This document shows positions 1-6,431 of a DNA stretch of 12,246 nt, one piece after another. The stretch's first letter is position 1, and the number at the start of each line of letters is the position of its first letter. Both the position numbers and the translations under genes were made by a program. Source of the stretch: Bordetella parapertussis (GTDB lineage: Bacteria > Pseudomonadota > Gammaproteobacteria > Burkholderiales > SG8-39); NCBI GenBank assembly GCA_945906975.1, contig CAMDRY010000049.1, forward strand, positions 1-12,246, given 5' to 3'. Under the pieces are notes generated by a model. It did not search any database. It saw only the letters and a list, made by a program, of their open reading frames with translations, and was not told the DNA's origin.

Positions 1-279
1 AAACTCATTCTGGCCGCATTTGCGCTAAGCTTTGGCAGCACTGTGTGGGCGAAGCTGCCGCCACCGGCCACGCCGCCCGATCCGGTAAAAGTCGCTGAGG
101 CAAAGGCCAAAGCCGACGAGGCAGCGGCGAAGGACAAGGCGCTGCTGGCGACCGCCGAGGACAGGGTCGCGACGCGTTACATCAAGGAACAAAAAGCCAA
201 GGGCAAGGATGTCAAGCCGCAGATAGCCGCTGCATCTCCCGCTGCTGCCGCAAAATCGGCCAAGCCGGTAAAAAAATAA
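1..279 (+). CDS. Small secreted Ala/Lys-rich protein, start cut off by the window edge
   Basis: The frame is open from base 1 and stops at 279. The first codons read KLILAAFALSFGSTVWA, a hydrophobic signal-peptide core ending in a VWA-type cleavage site, so only the start codon and perhaps one or two residues are missing. The mature part begins KLPPPATPPDP. It continues as a low-complexity Ala/Lys/Glu stretch of helical character (about residues 28-50), then RVATRYIKEQKAKGKDVKP and an Ala/Lys tail. No catalytic motif or cysteine is visible. The export signal points to the periplasm. A GTG inside the frame at 43 could pass for a start, but it lies within the signal peptide and would destroy it. 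A terminator follows at 319-344, so this is the last gene of its transcript. The function is unknown to me; a small periplasmic, possibly nucleic-acid- or wall-associated basic protein is only a guess. Confidence 0.7.
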   Translation, partial: KLILAAFALSFGSTVWAKLPPPATPPDPVKVAEAKAKADEAAAKDKALLATAEDRVATRYIKEQKAKGKDVKPQIAAASPAAAAKSAKPVKK

Positions 280-318
280 CCGGCAGGCAAACGAGCATCA
301 AGGAGGAAAGAGGGCAGG

Positions 319-344
319 GGGCACCGTAAGGTGCCCTTTGTTTT
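319..344 (+). terminator. Intrinsic terminator after the secreted-protein gene
   Basis: A perfect 7-bp stem, GGGCACC (319-325) and GGTGCCC (330-336), closes a GTAA tetraloop and is followed by TTTGTTTT (337-344). This is the classic rho-independent layout for plus-strand transcription. On the minus strand the hairpin is not followed by a T run, so it should not stop transcripts leaving the DUF1330 gene with equal efficiency. Confidence 0.88.
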
Positions 345-377
345 GCGGCGGGCGGTTGCTGATTGCTGCGTCGCAGG

Positions 378-665
378 CTACAAGCCTTCGACAATGACAA
401 AGCGCGCGCTAGCGGCATCCTTGCGCTTTTCGCGGGCGGCAGTGTATTCGGGAGAGTGATAGAAACCGCGCGCCTGTTCCATACTCTCGAACTGGAGTAT
501 CACCATGCGGTGCGTCATTGCCGGCCCTTCCAGCGTTTCAGACGCGCCGCCGCGGACGAGGTAGCGCCCGCCATGCCGGGCGATCGCCGCAGGCGCGAGT
601 TTCTTGTAGTCCTCGTAGGCGGTGGGGTTGGTGACATCCACTTCTGCGATGAGATAAGCGGGCAT
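378..665 (-). CDS. DUF1330 family protein
   Basis: This 95-aa soluble protein has the DUF1330 pattern. It starts MPAYLIAEVDVTNPTAYEDYKK, continues with HGGRYLVRGG (about residues 31-40), then HRMVILQFESMEQARGFYHSPEY (about 52-74), and ends in a short strand, RFVIVEGL. The family adopts a dimeric ferredoxin-like alpha/beta-barrel fold. Its biochemical role is not established. The length is normal. The start is well supported: GAGGAG lies five bases before the ATG. Only about 20 bases separate it from the upstream chrA on the same strand, so the two are probably co-transcribed. That suggests, but does not prove, a link to chromate or oxidative stress. No membrane segment or signal peptide is seen. 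Confidence 0.85.
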   Translation of the reverse strand: MPAYLIAEVDVTNPTAYEDYKKLAPAAIARHGGRYLVRGGASETLEGPAMTHRMVILQFESMEQARGFYHSPEYTAAREKRKDAASARFVIVEGL

Positions 666-686
666 GTTTTCTCCTCAGGTAATCGC

Positions 687-2018
687 TCAGTTAATTGTTG
701 TGTAGGCCAATCCGAGCATTCCGCTGCTCAGGATAACCGGGATCATGCCGGCCTTGAAGCGAAACAGGGCGATAAACGCCGCAATGCCGATCAGCGCGCC
801 AAACCATTCGAAGCGGCCGGAAAATCCGGCCGGCCACAACACGTGCCAGGCAAAGAACACCGCGAGATTGACGATGACACCGACCACGGCGGCAGTGATG
901 CCGGTCAGCGGTGCGGTGAAGTTGCGATTGCCGTGCGTAGTTTCCACCAGGGGCCCACCGGCAAGAATGAACAGAAAAGACGGCAAAAAGGTGAAGAACG
1001 TCGCAACCACCGCGCCTGCGCACCCGGCCAGCAACAGCGCTTCCGGTCCAAACACCTGCTTGCTCCAGGCGCCGACAAAACCGACGAAGGCCACAATCAT
1101 GATCAAGGGCCCGGGCGTGGTTTCGCCGAGGGCCAACCCGTCTATCATTTGCGTGGCCGTGAGCCATTGGTAGCCTTCCACGCTGGCCTGGTAGACGTAG
1201 GGCAGCACCGCGTAGGCGCCGCCAAAGGTCAGCAGGGCTGCTTTGGTGAAGAACCAGCCCATTTGGGTCAATGGATGCGGCCAGCCATAATAGGCGGTCA
1301 GGGCGCCAAGGCCGCAGGCCCAGATTGCGATAAACATCGCGGCAACAAAAGCCAGTCTGTGCCAATTGAACAAGGCATGCTGCGGTGTTGGCGTGTCGTC
1401 GTCGATAAGCGCAGGACCGTAGTGCTTGGCCGATGAACCGTGACCGCCGGTGGTGAATTTTTCAGGGGCAACACGCCCGCCAACATAGCCGATGATGCCG
1501 GCGGCAAGAACAATCAAGGGGAACGGCAGTTTGAGGGCAAAAATCGCGATGAAGGCGGCGGCACTGATGCTCCAGAGCCAGGCGTTCTTTAGTGCACGCG
1601 ACCCGATGCGCCAGGCGGCGAACAAAACCAGCGCCGTCACCGCCGGTTTGATGCCGTACAAAAAACCAGCCACCGCCGGCACCTGGCCGTAGACGAGGTA
1701 GACCCAGGTCAGGCCGATCAGGATGAAGAGGGACGGCAGCACGAACAGGCCGCCGGCGATAATTCCGCCCCAGCTGCGATGCATCATCCAGCCGATGTAG
1801 GTCGCAAGCTGCTGCGCCTCCGGACCGGGCAACACCATGCAGTAATTGAGCGCGTGCATGAAGCGCTTTTCCGAAATCCAGCGGCGTCGCTCCACCAGTT
1901 CCTGATGCATCATCGCAATTTGTCCGGCTGGGCCGCCGAAGCTGATGAATCCAAGCTTGAGCCAGTAGAGAAATGCCTGAAAAAGGCCGACTGGCGGGGG
2001 TTTTGAGTTGATGGTCAT
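687..2018 (-). CDS. chrA: Chromate transporter, two-domain CHR family
   Basis: This 443-aa inner-membrane protein has two homologous CHR halves. The N half carries KLGFISFGGPAGQIAMMHQELV (about residues 21-42), WISEKRF and LPGPEAQQLATYIG (63-76). The C half repeats the scheme with FTKAALLTFGGAYAVLPYV (257-275), WLTATQMIDGLALGETTPGPL (285-305) and a run of hydrophobic helices to the C terminus. A hydrophilic linker rich in Gly, His and Asp lies near 187-215. Characterised long-chain CHR proteins such as Pseudomonas ChrA export chromate and give resistance; that this one does so is inference. The usual length is about 400 aa, so this is complete and slightly long. No clear Shine-Dalgarno precedes the ATG. 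It is transcribed away from the modE-like gene, with DUF1330 directly downstream. No chrB-type regulator is present. Confidence 0.92.
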   Translation of the reverse strand: MTINSKPPPVGLFQAFLYWLKLGFISFGGPAGQIAMMHQELVERRRWISEKRFMHALNYCMVLPGPEAQQLATYIGWMMHRSWGGIIAGGLFVLPSLFILIGLTWVYLVYGQVPAVAGFLYGIKPAVTALVLFAAWRIGSRALKNAWLWSISAAAFIAIFALKLPFPLIVLAAGIIGYVGGRVAPEKFTTGGHGSSAKHYGPALIDDDTPTPQHALFNWHRLAFVAAMFIAIWACGLGALTAYYGWPHPLTQMGWFFTKAALLTFGGAYAVLPYVYQASVEGYQWLTATQMIDGLALGETTPGPLIMIVAFVGFVGAWSKQVFGPEALLLAGCAGAVVATFFTFLPSFLFILAGGPLVETTHGNRNFTAPLTGITAAVVGVIVNLAVFFAWHVLWPAGFSGRFEWFGALIGIAAFIALFRFKAGMIPVILSSGMLGLAYTTIN

Positions 2019-2063
2019 TTTATTTTTAGAATCCCGTGTTCTGAGCTTCGCTGTGTCCGCAGT

Positions 2064-2092
2064 TTAATAGTATCTGGTTGCATCATAAACAA
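2064..2092 (-). promoter_or_regulatory. Possible promoter for chrA
   Basis: Read on the minus strand, TTGTTT (2092-2087) and TATTAA (2069-2064) are separated by 17 bases, giving a weak sigma70-like pair about 45 bases before the chrA ATG. The -35 matches only 3 of 6 positions and the -10 4 of 6. The whole 2019-2252 gap between the divergent chrA and modE-like genes must hold both promoters; I saw no strong plus-strand pair and no TATATA-type ModE operator in it. Confidence 0.25.
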
Positions 2093-2252
2093 TCATCTCC
2101 TGCGCGAGCATCTCACGATCGTCGGAAAATAGCTCTGAGGATGAGATTGTGCAGCATCCCGGTATGCGCAAGCCGACGCGCTCCGGCAACGGTCGCAGCA
2201 TCCGTGTGTAGAATGACAGCGTCCAGTCGCGCACGCGCACGCACTTCAACCC

Positions 2253-2603
2253 ATGCCTTCCAAGCTTCAACCCAAAATTCGAATTCTTATCGGCGCTGTG
2301 GTGGCCATCGGTCCGGGCAAGGCGGATCTGCTCGAGGCGATCGAGCGCACCGGATCCATTTCGGCGGCGGGGCGTGAAATGGGTATGTCCTATCGACGCG
2401 CATGGTTACTGGTCGAGGCGGTCAACTTGAGTTTCAAGCAGGTGCTCGTCACCACCGCAACCGGAGGTCGGCGGGGTGGCGGTGCCGTCCTGACGCCATT
2501 CGGGCTGGAGGTGCTGCGGCGCTATCGTCTGATGGAGCTTGCCGCCGGGCGTGCTGTCAGGGCTGAACTCGGACGTTTTGCCAAACTGTTGCGCCGGCGC
2601 TAG
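2253..2603 (+). CDS. ModE-type HTH regulator lacking the molybdate-binding domain
   Basis: This 116-aa protein matches the N-terminal DNA-binding domain of E. coli ModE. The winged helix-turn-helix is TGSISAAGREMGMSYRRAWLLVEAVN (about residues 34-59), followed by the wing VTTATGGRRGGGAVLTPFGLEVLRRY (about 66-91), the counterpart of ERATGGKGGGGAVLTRYG in E. coli. Full-length ModE is about 260 aa, with a C-terminal di-Mop region that binds molybdate. Here translation stops right after the HTH domain, and no Mop sequence follows in any frame before modA. It is a family member, not a broken gene: short one-domain ModE-like proteins are known. It lies 64 bases upstream of modA, so it probably acts on modABC, but the ligand-sensing step is missing from the protein. 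The ATG at 2253 has no good ribosome site; the homologous region begins soon after it. Confidence 0.85.
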   Translation: MPSKLQPKIRILIGAVVAIGPGKADLLEAIERTGSISAAGREMGMSYRRAWLLVEAVNLSFKQVLVTTATGGRRGGGAVLTPFGLEVLRRYRLMELAAGRAVRAELGRFAKLLRRR

Positions 2604-2625
2604 TGCAAGGCGATTGCTGTTATTC

Positions 2626-2655
2626 TTGACCTTACGTTATGTTCAAGCGGATACG
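2626..2655 (+). promoter_or_regulatory. Possible modA promoter with an overlapping inverted repeat
   Basis: TTGACC (2626-2631) matches a -35 at 5 of 6 positions. A weak -10-like GATACG lies at 2650-2655 after an 18-base spacer. Within it, CGTTAT (2635-2640) and ATACG (2651-2655) form an imperfect inverted repeat, loosely like half-sites of the ModE operator CGnTATA...TATAnCG. It sits between the modE-like gene and modA, where an operator would be expected. The -10 is poor and the repeat imperfect, so this is tentative; read-through from the modE-like gene is equally possible. Confidence 0.25.
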
Positions 2656-2667
2656 ACGAAATTGCCC

Positions 2668-3429
2668 GTGATTAAACGCTTTGCGTATTTCTTTCTGCTT
2701 TTGCTTACCCTTGGCGCGTCTCAACAAGCGGTAGCTGAAACGCTTACCGTGTTCGCCGCAGCAAGCCTTCGTGAGGCGCTGGACGACCTGGCGAAACGCT
2801 ACGAGGCGGGCAGCGGCGATCGCGTCGTCGTTTCCTATGCGGCCAGTTCGGCGCTGGCGCGCCAGATCGAGAACGGCGCGCCCGCGGAGCTGTTCATTTC
2901 GGCAGATCTCGAATGGATGGATTATCTTGCCGCACGCAAACTGATACGGGCAGACAGTCGCATAAATCTGCTTTCCAACCGGCTTGTCATGATTGCGCCT
3001 GCGGGTGGAAAAATTAATTTTGAACTGAAACCAGGACTCGACTTGGCCGGCCTGCTCGGACGCGACCGCTTGGTGATGGCCGACCCGGATCATGTGCCGG
3101 CGGGAAAATACGGCAGGGCCGCGCTGGAATCCCTTGGACTCTGGTCAGGCATTGCGGCGCGTGTCGCGCGCGTGGAAAACGTGCGCGCCTGCCTGCTGCT
3201 CGTTGCGCGAGGAGAGGCGCCACTTGGAATTGTTTATCGAACGGATGCACAAGCAGAGCGCGGTGTGCGGATCGTGGCTGAATTTGCAGCGACATCGCAC
3301 CGGCCTATTGTCTATCCGGCCGCAGTGACCACCGCGGCCAAGTCCCCTGGCGCCGCTCGATTATTGCAATTCCTCGGTGCGCCATCGGCGCGCACGGTTT
3401 GGGAGAAATACGGGTTTTTGCCGCCATGA
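2668..3429 (+). CDS. modA: Molybdate ABC transporter, periplasmic binding protein
   Basis: ModA captures molybdate (and usually tungstate) in the periplasm and delivers it to ModBC. I place the start at GTG 2668, giving 253 aa with a normal signal peptide (VIKRFAYFFLLLLTLGASQQAVA, cleaved before ETLTV). An open frame extends back to 2539, but those 43 residues overlap the modE-like gene and would bury the signal peptide. The oxyanion-binding positions known from E. coli ModA are all recognisable: AAAS (Ser33), YAASSALARQIENGAPAELFISAD (Ser60/61), DPDHVPAGKYG (Ala145), ENVR (Val172) and GIVY (Tyr190). The C-terminal EKYGF is typical. The stop overlaps the modB start (ATGA), so translation is coupled. 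Binding of tungstate as well as molybdate is a family property, not visible here. Confidence 0.95.
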   Translation: MIKRFAYFFLLLLTLGASQQAVAETLTVFAAASLREALDDLAKRYEAGSGDRVVVSYAASSALARQIENGAPAELFISADLEWMDYLAARKLIRADSRINLLSNRLVMIAPAGGKINFELKPGLDLAGLLGRDRLVMADPDHVPAGKYGRAALESLGLWSGIAARVARVENVRACLLLVARGEAPLGIVYRTDAQAERGVRIVAEFAATSHRPIVYPAAVTTAAKSPGAARLLQFLGAPSARTVWEKYGFLPP

Positions 3430-4133
3430 CTTTTCTGACTCCGCAAGAGTGGGACGTGCTGGGCCTCAGTCTGCGCGTCGCGTTCTGGAGCGTGCTGATC
3501 AGCCTGCCTCCGGCGGTGGCGGTTGCCATGTTGCTGGCGCGCGGACGTTTCCCGGGGAAGACTTTGTTTGACGCTTTTGTTCACCTGCCGCTGGTGCTGC
3601 CGCCGGTGGTCGTGGGATTCCTATTGCTGCTGCTTTTCGGACGGCAGGGGCTACTGGGAGCCTTGTTGGACGATTGGTTCGGATTGGTGATTGCTTTCAA
3701 ATGGACCGGCGCCGCTTTGGCTGCGGCGATCATGGGCTTCCCACTGATGGTGCGGGCGATCCGACTTTCGCTCGAATCGATCGACCTCAAGCTTGAGGCA
3801 GCGGCGCGGACGCTGGGCGCCGACGCGATGCGCGTATTCCTGACGGTGACACTGCCTCTCGCCTTGCCAGGTATCCTTACCGGCATGCTGCTGTCCTTCG
3901 CCCGCAGCCTTGGTGAGTTTGGCGCCACCATAACCTTTGTGTCGAATATCCCGGGCGAAACACAGACACTGCCGCTGGCTATATATGGCTACACCCAGAC
4001 CCCTGGGGGGGACGTGCAGGCGCTAAGGCTGTCTCTGATAGCGGTCTTGCTTTCGCTGGCGGCCTTGTTCATCTCGGAGTTGCTGGTTCGTCGTGCGACC
4101 AAGCGCATCATGGGTCATGATGCTGAACGTTGA
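3426..4133 (+). CDS. modB: Molybdate ABC transporter, membrane permease
   Basis: This 235-aa permease forms the homodimeric channel of the molybdate importer in the inner membrane. It has about five hydrophobic segments (near residues 13-37, 51-71, 86-106, 150-170 and 200-219). The EAA loop that docks on the ATPase is EAAARTLGADAMRVFLTVTLPLALPGI (124-150), and SFARSLGEFGATITFVSNIPGETQTLPLAIY (157-187) is strongly ModB-like. I chose the ATG at 3426, which overlaps the modA stop by four bases, over an in-frame upstream start at 3399 that would lie inside modA. The 3' end overlaps modC. A run of seven G (4005-4011) encodes part of TPGGD near residue 195. Length and motifs are complete. Confidence 0.95.
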   Translation: MTFLTPQEWDVLGLSLRVAFWSVLISLPPAVAVAMLLARGRFPGKTLFDAFVHLPLVLPPVVVGFLLLLLFGRQGLLGALLDDWFGLVIAFKWTGAALAAAIMGFPLMVRAIRLSLESIDLKLEAAARTLGADAMRVFLTVTLPLALPGILTGMLLSFARSLGEFGATITFVSNIPGETQTLPLAIYGYTQTPGGDVQALRLSLIAVLLSLAALFISELLVRRATKRIMGHDAER

Positions 4134-5202
4134 ACTTGAGCAACGATTGGGAAATTTCGACCTGAATATCGCATTCAGTTCGACGCAGCCGGTCACAGCC
4201 CTGTTCGGGCGCTCCGGGTCGGGCAAGACCTCGATCATCAATGCCATCGCCGGAATCAACCGGCCCTCGCGCGGCCGTATCGAGCTTAACGGCGAAGTGC
4301 TGTTCGATAGCGCCCTGCGTATTGACGTGCCAATCGAGCATCGGCGGGTCGGTTATGTTTTTCAGGAAGGCAGACTATTTCCGCATCTTACGGTAAGGCA
4401 GAACCTGCTCTATGGGTTTGGCAAAGCCGATGTGGGTCTGCGTTTGGCCGAACCGGCTACGGTCACCGCCTTGCTCGGCCTTGAGCATTTGATGGACAGG
4501 CGACCTGCAGCGCTGTCCGGTGGCGAAAAGCAACGTGTGGCGATCGGGCGGGCCTTGCTGGCCAATCCGCGTTTGCTTTTGATGGATGAGCCGCTCGCTT
4601 CGCTCGATGGTCATCGCAAGACGGAAATTCTCGATTACATCGAACTGATGCGCGACAGTATCGACCTGCCCATTATCTATGTCAGTCATGCCGTCGACGA
4701 AGTGGTGCGTCTGGCCGATCATGTGGTGATTATTTCTGAGGGCAGGGTGGCTGCGGCCGGATCTGTGGCAGAGGTCATGGGACGGCCTGAGCTGAGGCAT
4801 CTGGCCGGAAGTTTCGAGGGTGGCACAGTCATCGAAGGCCGGGTGCTCGAGCAAAATCTCGACGATGACATCAGTGTCATCGGCTTCGATGGCGGCCGCC
4901 TGCTCGTTCCCGACGTCGAGGCTTTGGTCGGCGAGACGGTGCGCATGCGGGTGCGTGCACGCGATGTGTCGCTGGCCTTGCTGCCACCCTCTGGCATCAG
5001 TATTCTCAATGTGCTGCCGGGTATAATCGAGTCTATCGAGTCAATCGAGGCGTCGCGTGCCGGCGCTGTCGATGTGGTGCTTAAGGTGGGCGCGATTGCG
5101 CTGCGGTCGCGAATCACACGCCGCTCAGTCAGTCAGTTGCAACTTTTACCCGGGATGAAAATCTATGCGATGGTCAAGGGCGTGTCGCTGGACCGGCGTT
5201 AG
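4117..5202 (+). CDS. modC: Molybdate ABC transporter ATPase with C-terminal Mop domain
   Basis: ModC powers import. From ATG 4117 the protein has 361 aa. It shows Walker A GRSGSGKT (31-38), Q-loop YVFQEGRLFPH (Gln83), signature LSGGEKQR (133-140), Walker B LLLMDE (153-158), D-loop SLDG and H-loop YVSHA (His191). After about residue 230 comes the regulatory Mop/TOBE region (VIGFDGGRLLVPDV... VRMRVRARDVSLAL... LNVLPGII... MKIYAMVKGVSLD). In some ModC proteins this region binds molybdate and inhibits transport when the metal is plentiful. ATG 4120 is an equally plausible start, since E. coli ModC begins MLELNF; GTG 4093 adds eight unlike residues. The gene overlaps the modB end by 17 bases. Inside the Mop region, a 9-base unit occurs three times in tandem (5026-5052), giving IESIESIEA. 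Confidence 0.95.
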   Translation: MMLNVELEQRLGNFDLNIAFSSTQPVTALFGRSGSGKTSIINAIAGINRPSRGRIELNGEVLFDSALRIDVPIEHRRVGYVFQEGRLFPHLTVRQNLLYGFGKADVGLRLAEPATVTALLGLEHLMDRRPAALSGGEKQRVAIGRALLANPRLLLMDEPLASLDGHRKTEILDYIELMRDSIDLPIIYVSHAVDEVVRLADHVVIISEGRVAAAGSVAEVMGRPELRHLAGSFEGGTVIEGRVLEQNLDDDISVIGFDGGRLLVPDVEALVGETVRMRVRARDVSLALLPPSGISILNVLPGIIESIESIEASRAGAVDVVLKVGAIALRSRITRRSVSQLQLLPGMKIYAMVKGVSLDRR

Positions 5203-5225
5203 CGCGTTTGCGAAGCAAACGGCGC
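5202..5225 (+). terminator. Hairpin between convergent modC and the HTH-PBP gene
   Basis: CGTTTGC (5205-5211) and GCAAACG (5215-5221) form a perfect 7-bp stem on a GAA loop. With one bulged base, the stem extends by three further GC pairs that include the last base of the modC stop codon. No T run follows on either strand, so it is not a textbook intrinsic terminator. It fills the 29-base gap between two genes that end face to face and could act on both as a weak or rho-assisted stop, or protect mRNA 3' ends. Confidence 0.4.
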
Positions 5226-5231
5226 GTCTAG

Positions 5232-6356
5232 CTAGGTGCTGTGCTTAGCCTTCAATGCCGCGGGGAGGCGATGAGGGGGGCGTTTGACAGGCATTACCTT
5301 GGTGATGTCATAGAGTTTTCCGCTAATAGCGGTTCCGTAGCCGCCGAGGCCGTTAACGATGCCCTTGAAATCTGATCCACCCAAAATACCTATCAAATCG
5401 GCAATGGCCGGATTATCCAGGGCTTCTTTACGGCACGCCAGGTAATACCGTTCGGTAAGCATCGGAATAAAGTCCAGCTTGAAGCTCAGGGCTGCCGCCT
5501 TGATGCCGTAGCAGGCGTCCGCCTTGTTGGTGGCGACGGTGGCGGCGACGGCCAGATGGGTGAACTCCACATCCCGGTAGCCTTTTATCGACGACGGAGC
5601 GATGCCGGCACCCGACAATAGCTGGTCGAATTCAAGGCGACTGCCAGAGTCTGCCTGCCTGTTGATGAAGCAGACGTCTTTTTGCATAAGGTCTGCAAGG
5701 CTGCGGATGCGCTTTGGATTGCCCGGCGCGAGCATCAAGCCCTGCACGCGTGTCTCCAGGCCTATCAGTCGGAACTGGCGTGGGTTGAGGTAATGTCGGA
5801 ATCGGGCGGCGGCACTCTGTTCCATGCCCTCGGCAATGTGAAATCCGGCCAAGGTGCATTGATTCTTTGCCAGGGTCGCAAGACTGTCGATGCTGCCTTT
5901 CACGTGCAGGTCAAGTTGCAAGCCCTTTTGCTCGGCCAGATTATCGCGCAATTGCGCGAGGGCAAGGTCATGACTGGCATGTATGCTCAGTCTGGGAGGG
6001 GCTTCTGCCATGGTCTGTGCCAGCGCTTGCCCTATTTCCCCGCCCACATGGTGTAATTCCGCGGTGAGTTTCGCCTGAACCAAATGCTCTGCCCACAATA
6101 GCTTTGCTCCGAACGTGGTCAATTGCGCGCCTTTTCCCTGACGGAGTACGACCATGGATCGCCCAAAAATCCGCTCCCACTTGGCCATGAGGCCCCAGAC
6201 ATGGCGGTAGGACATTGCGACTTTTCGCGCGGCGCCGGCCAGGGAGCCGGTTTCACGCGTCGCGTTAAGCACGCGAAACAGCACAGGCTCTATTGATAGA
6301 GGCTGGTCCGGGCGCGATTGCCACTGATATCGGATCTCGAGCTTAAGCATATGCAC
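5232..6356 (-). CDS. ModE/LysR-type HTH regulator with PBP-like ligand domain
   Basis: This 374-aa cytoplasmic protein has two parts. Residues about 22-100 are a winged HTH of the ModE/LysR type (TGSLAGAARKVAMSYRHVWGLMAKWE, then LRQGKGAQLTTFGAKLLWAEHL). Residues about 122-350 resemble a periplasmic binding protein (PBP_like family), with LSIHASHDLALAQL, FINRQADSGSRLEFDQLL (230-247), KADACYGIKAAA (278-289) and YYLACRKEAL. No signal peptide is present, so the ligand is sensed inside the cell. The tail (352-374) is basic and Pro-rich. The start is GTG 6356: AGGA lies six bases before it on the coding strand; ATG 6350 is the alternative. It is divergent from tupA across 75 bases, which points to control of tupABC by intracellular tungstate or molybdate. 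It is convergent with modC. Ligand and direction of control are inferred, not shown. Confidence 0.85.
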   Translation of the reverse strand: MHMLKLEIRYQWQSRPDQPLSIEPVLFRVLNATRETGSLAGAARKVAMSYRHVWGLMAKWERIFGRSMVVLRQGKGAQLTTFGAKLLWAEHLVQAKLTAELHHVGGEIGQALAQTMAEAPPRLSIHASHDLALAQLRDNLAEQKGLQLDLHVKGSIDSLATLAKNQCTLAGFHIAEGMEQSAAARFRHYLNPRQFRLIGLETRVQGLMLAPGNPKRIRSLADLMQKDVCFINRQADSGSRLEFDQLLSGAGIAPSSIKGYRDVEFTHLAVAATVATNKADACYGIKAAALSFKLDFIPMLTERYYLACRKEALDNPAIADLIGILGGSDFKGIVNGLGGYGTAISGKLYDITKVMPVKRPPHRLPAALKAKHST

Positions 6357-6368
6357 AGCTGTTCCTAT

Positions 6369-6399
6369 TTGTCACTTGCGACCAATACCCTAATATCAG
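6369..6399 (+). promoter_or_regulatory. Candidate tupA promoter with overlapping near-palindrome
   Basis: TTGTCA (6369-6374) and TAATAT (6391-6396), 16 bases apart, make a fair sigma70 promoter about 36 bases before the tupA ATG. The -10 lies inside the near-palindrome CTAATATCAG (6390-6399), where a regulator dimer could block polymerase. This 75-base gap (6357-6431) also has to serve the divergent HTH-PBP regulator, for which I see only weak promoter matches. No TATATA-type ModE site is present. Confidence 0.45.
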
Positions 6400-6431
6400 T
6401 CCAAGTTACCAGATTTAACAGGAAAAATCGC

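Noticed and set aside
691..1365. 224-codon minus-strand frame inside chrA
   Set aside because: It is a frame-shifted reading of the chrA 3' half. chrA itself is intact across the region, so no frameshift needs to be explained.
363..1436. 357-codon open frame on the plus strand, opposite chrA
   Set aside because: It is antisense to the clear ChrA and DUF1330 reading frames, is rich in Arg, Gly, His and Gln as expected of a GC-rich shadow frame, and has no ribosome site or domain.
2078..2377. 99-codon plus-strand frame upstream of and overlapping the modE-like gene
   Set aside because: It runs out of frame into the conserved helix-turn-helix and has Arg/Ser/Ala composition without any motif.
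2539..2667. N-terminal extension of modA
   Set aside because: It overlaps the modE-like gene and would place 43 unrelated residues before a good signal peptide.
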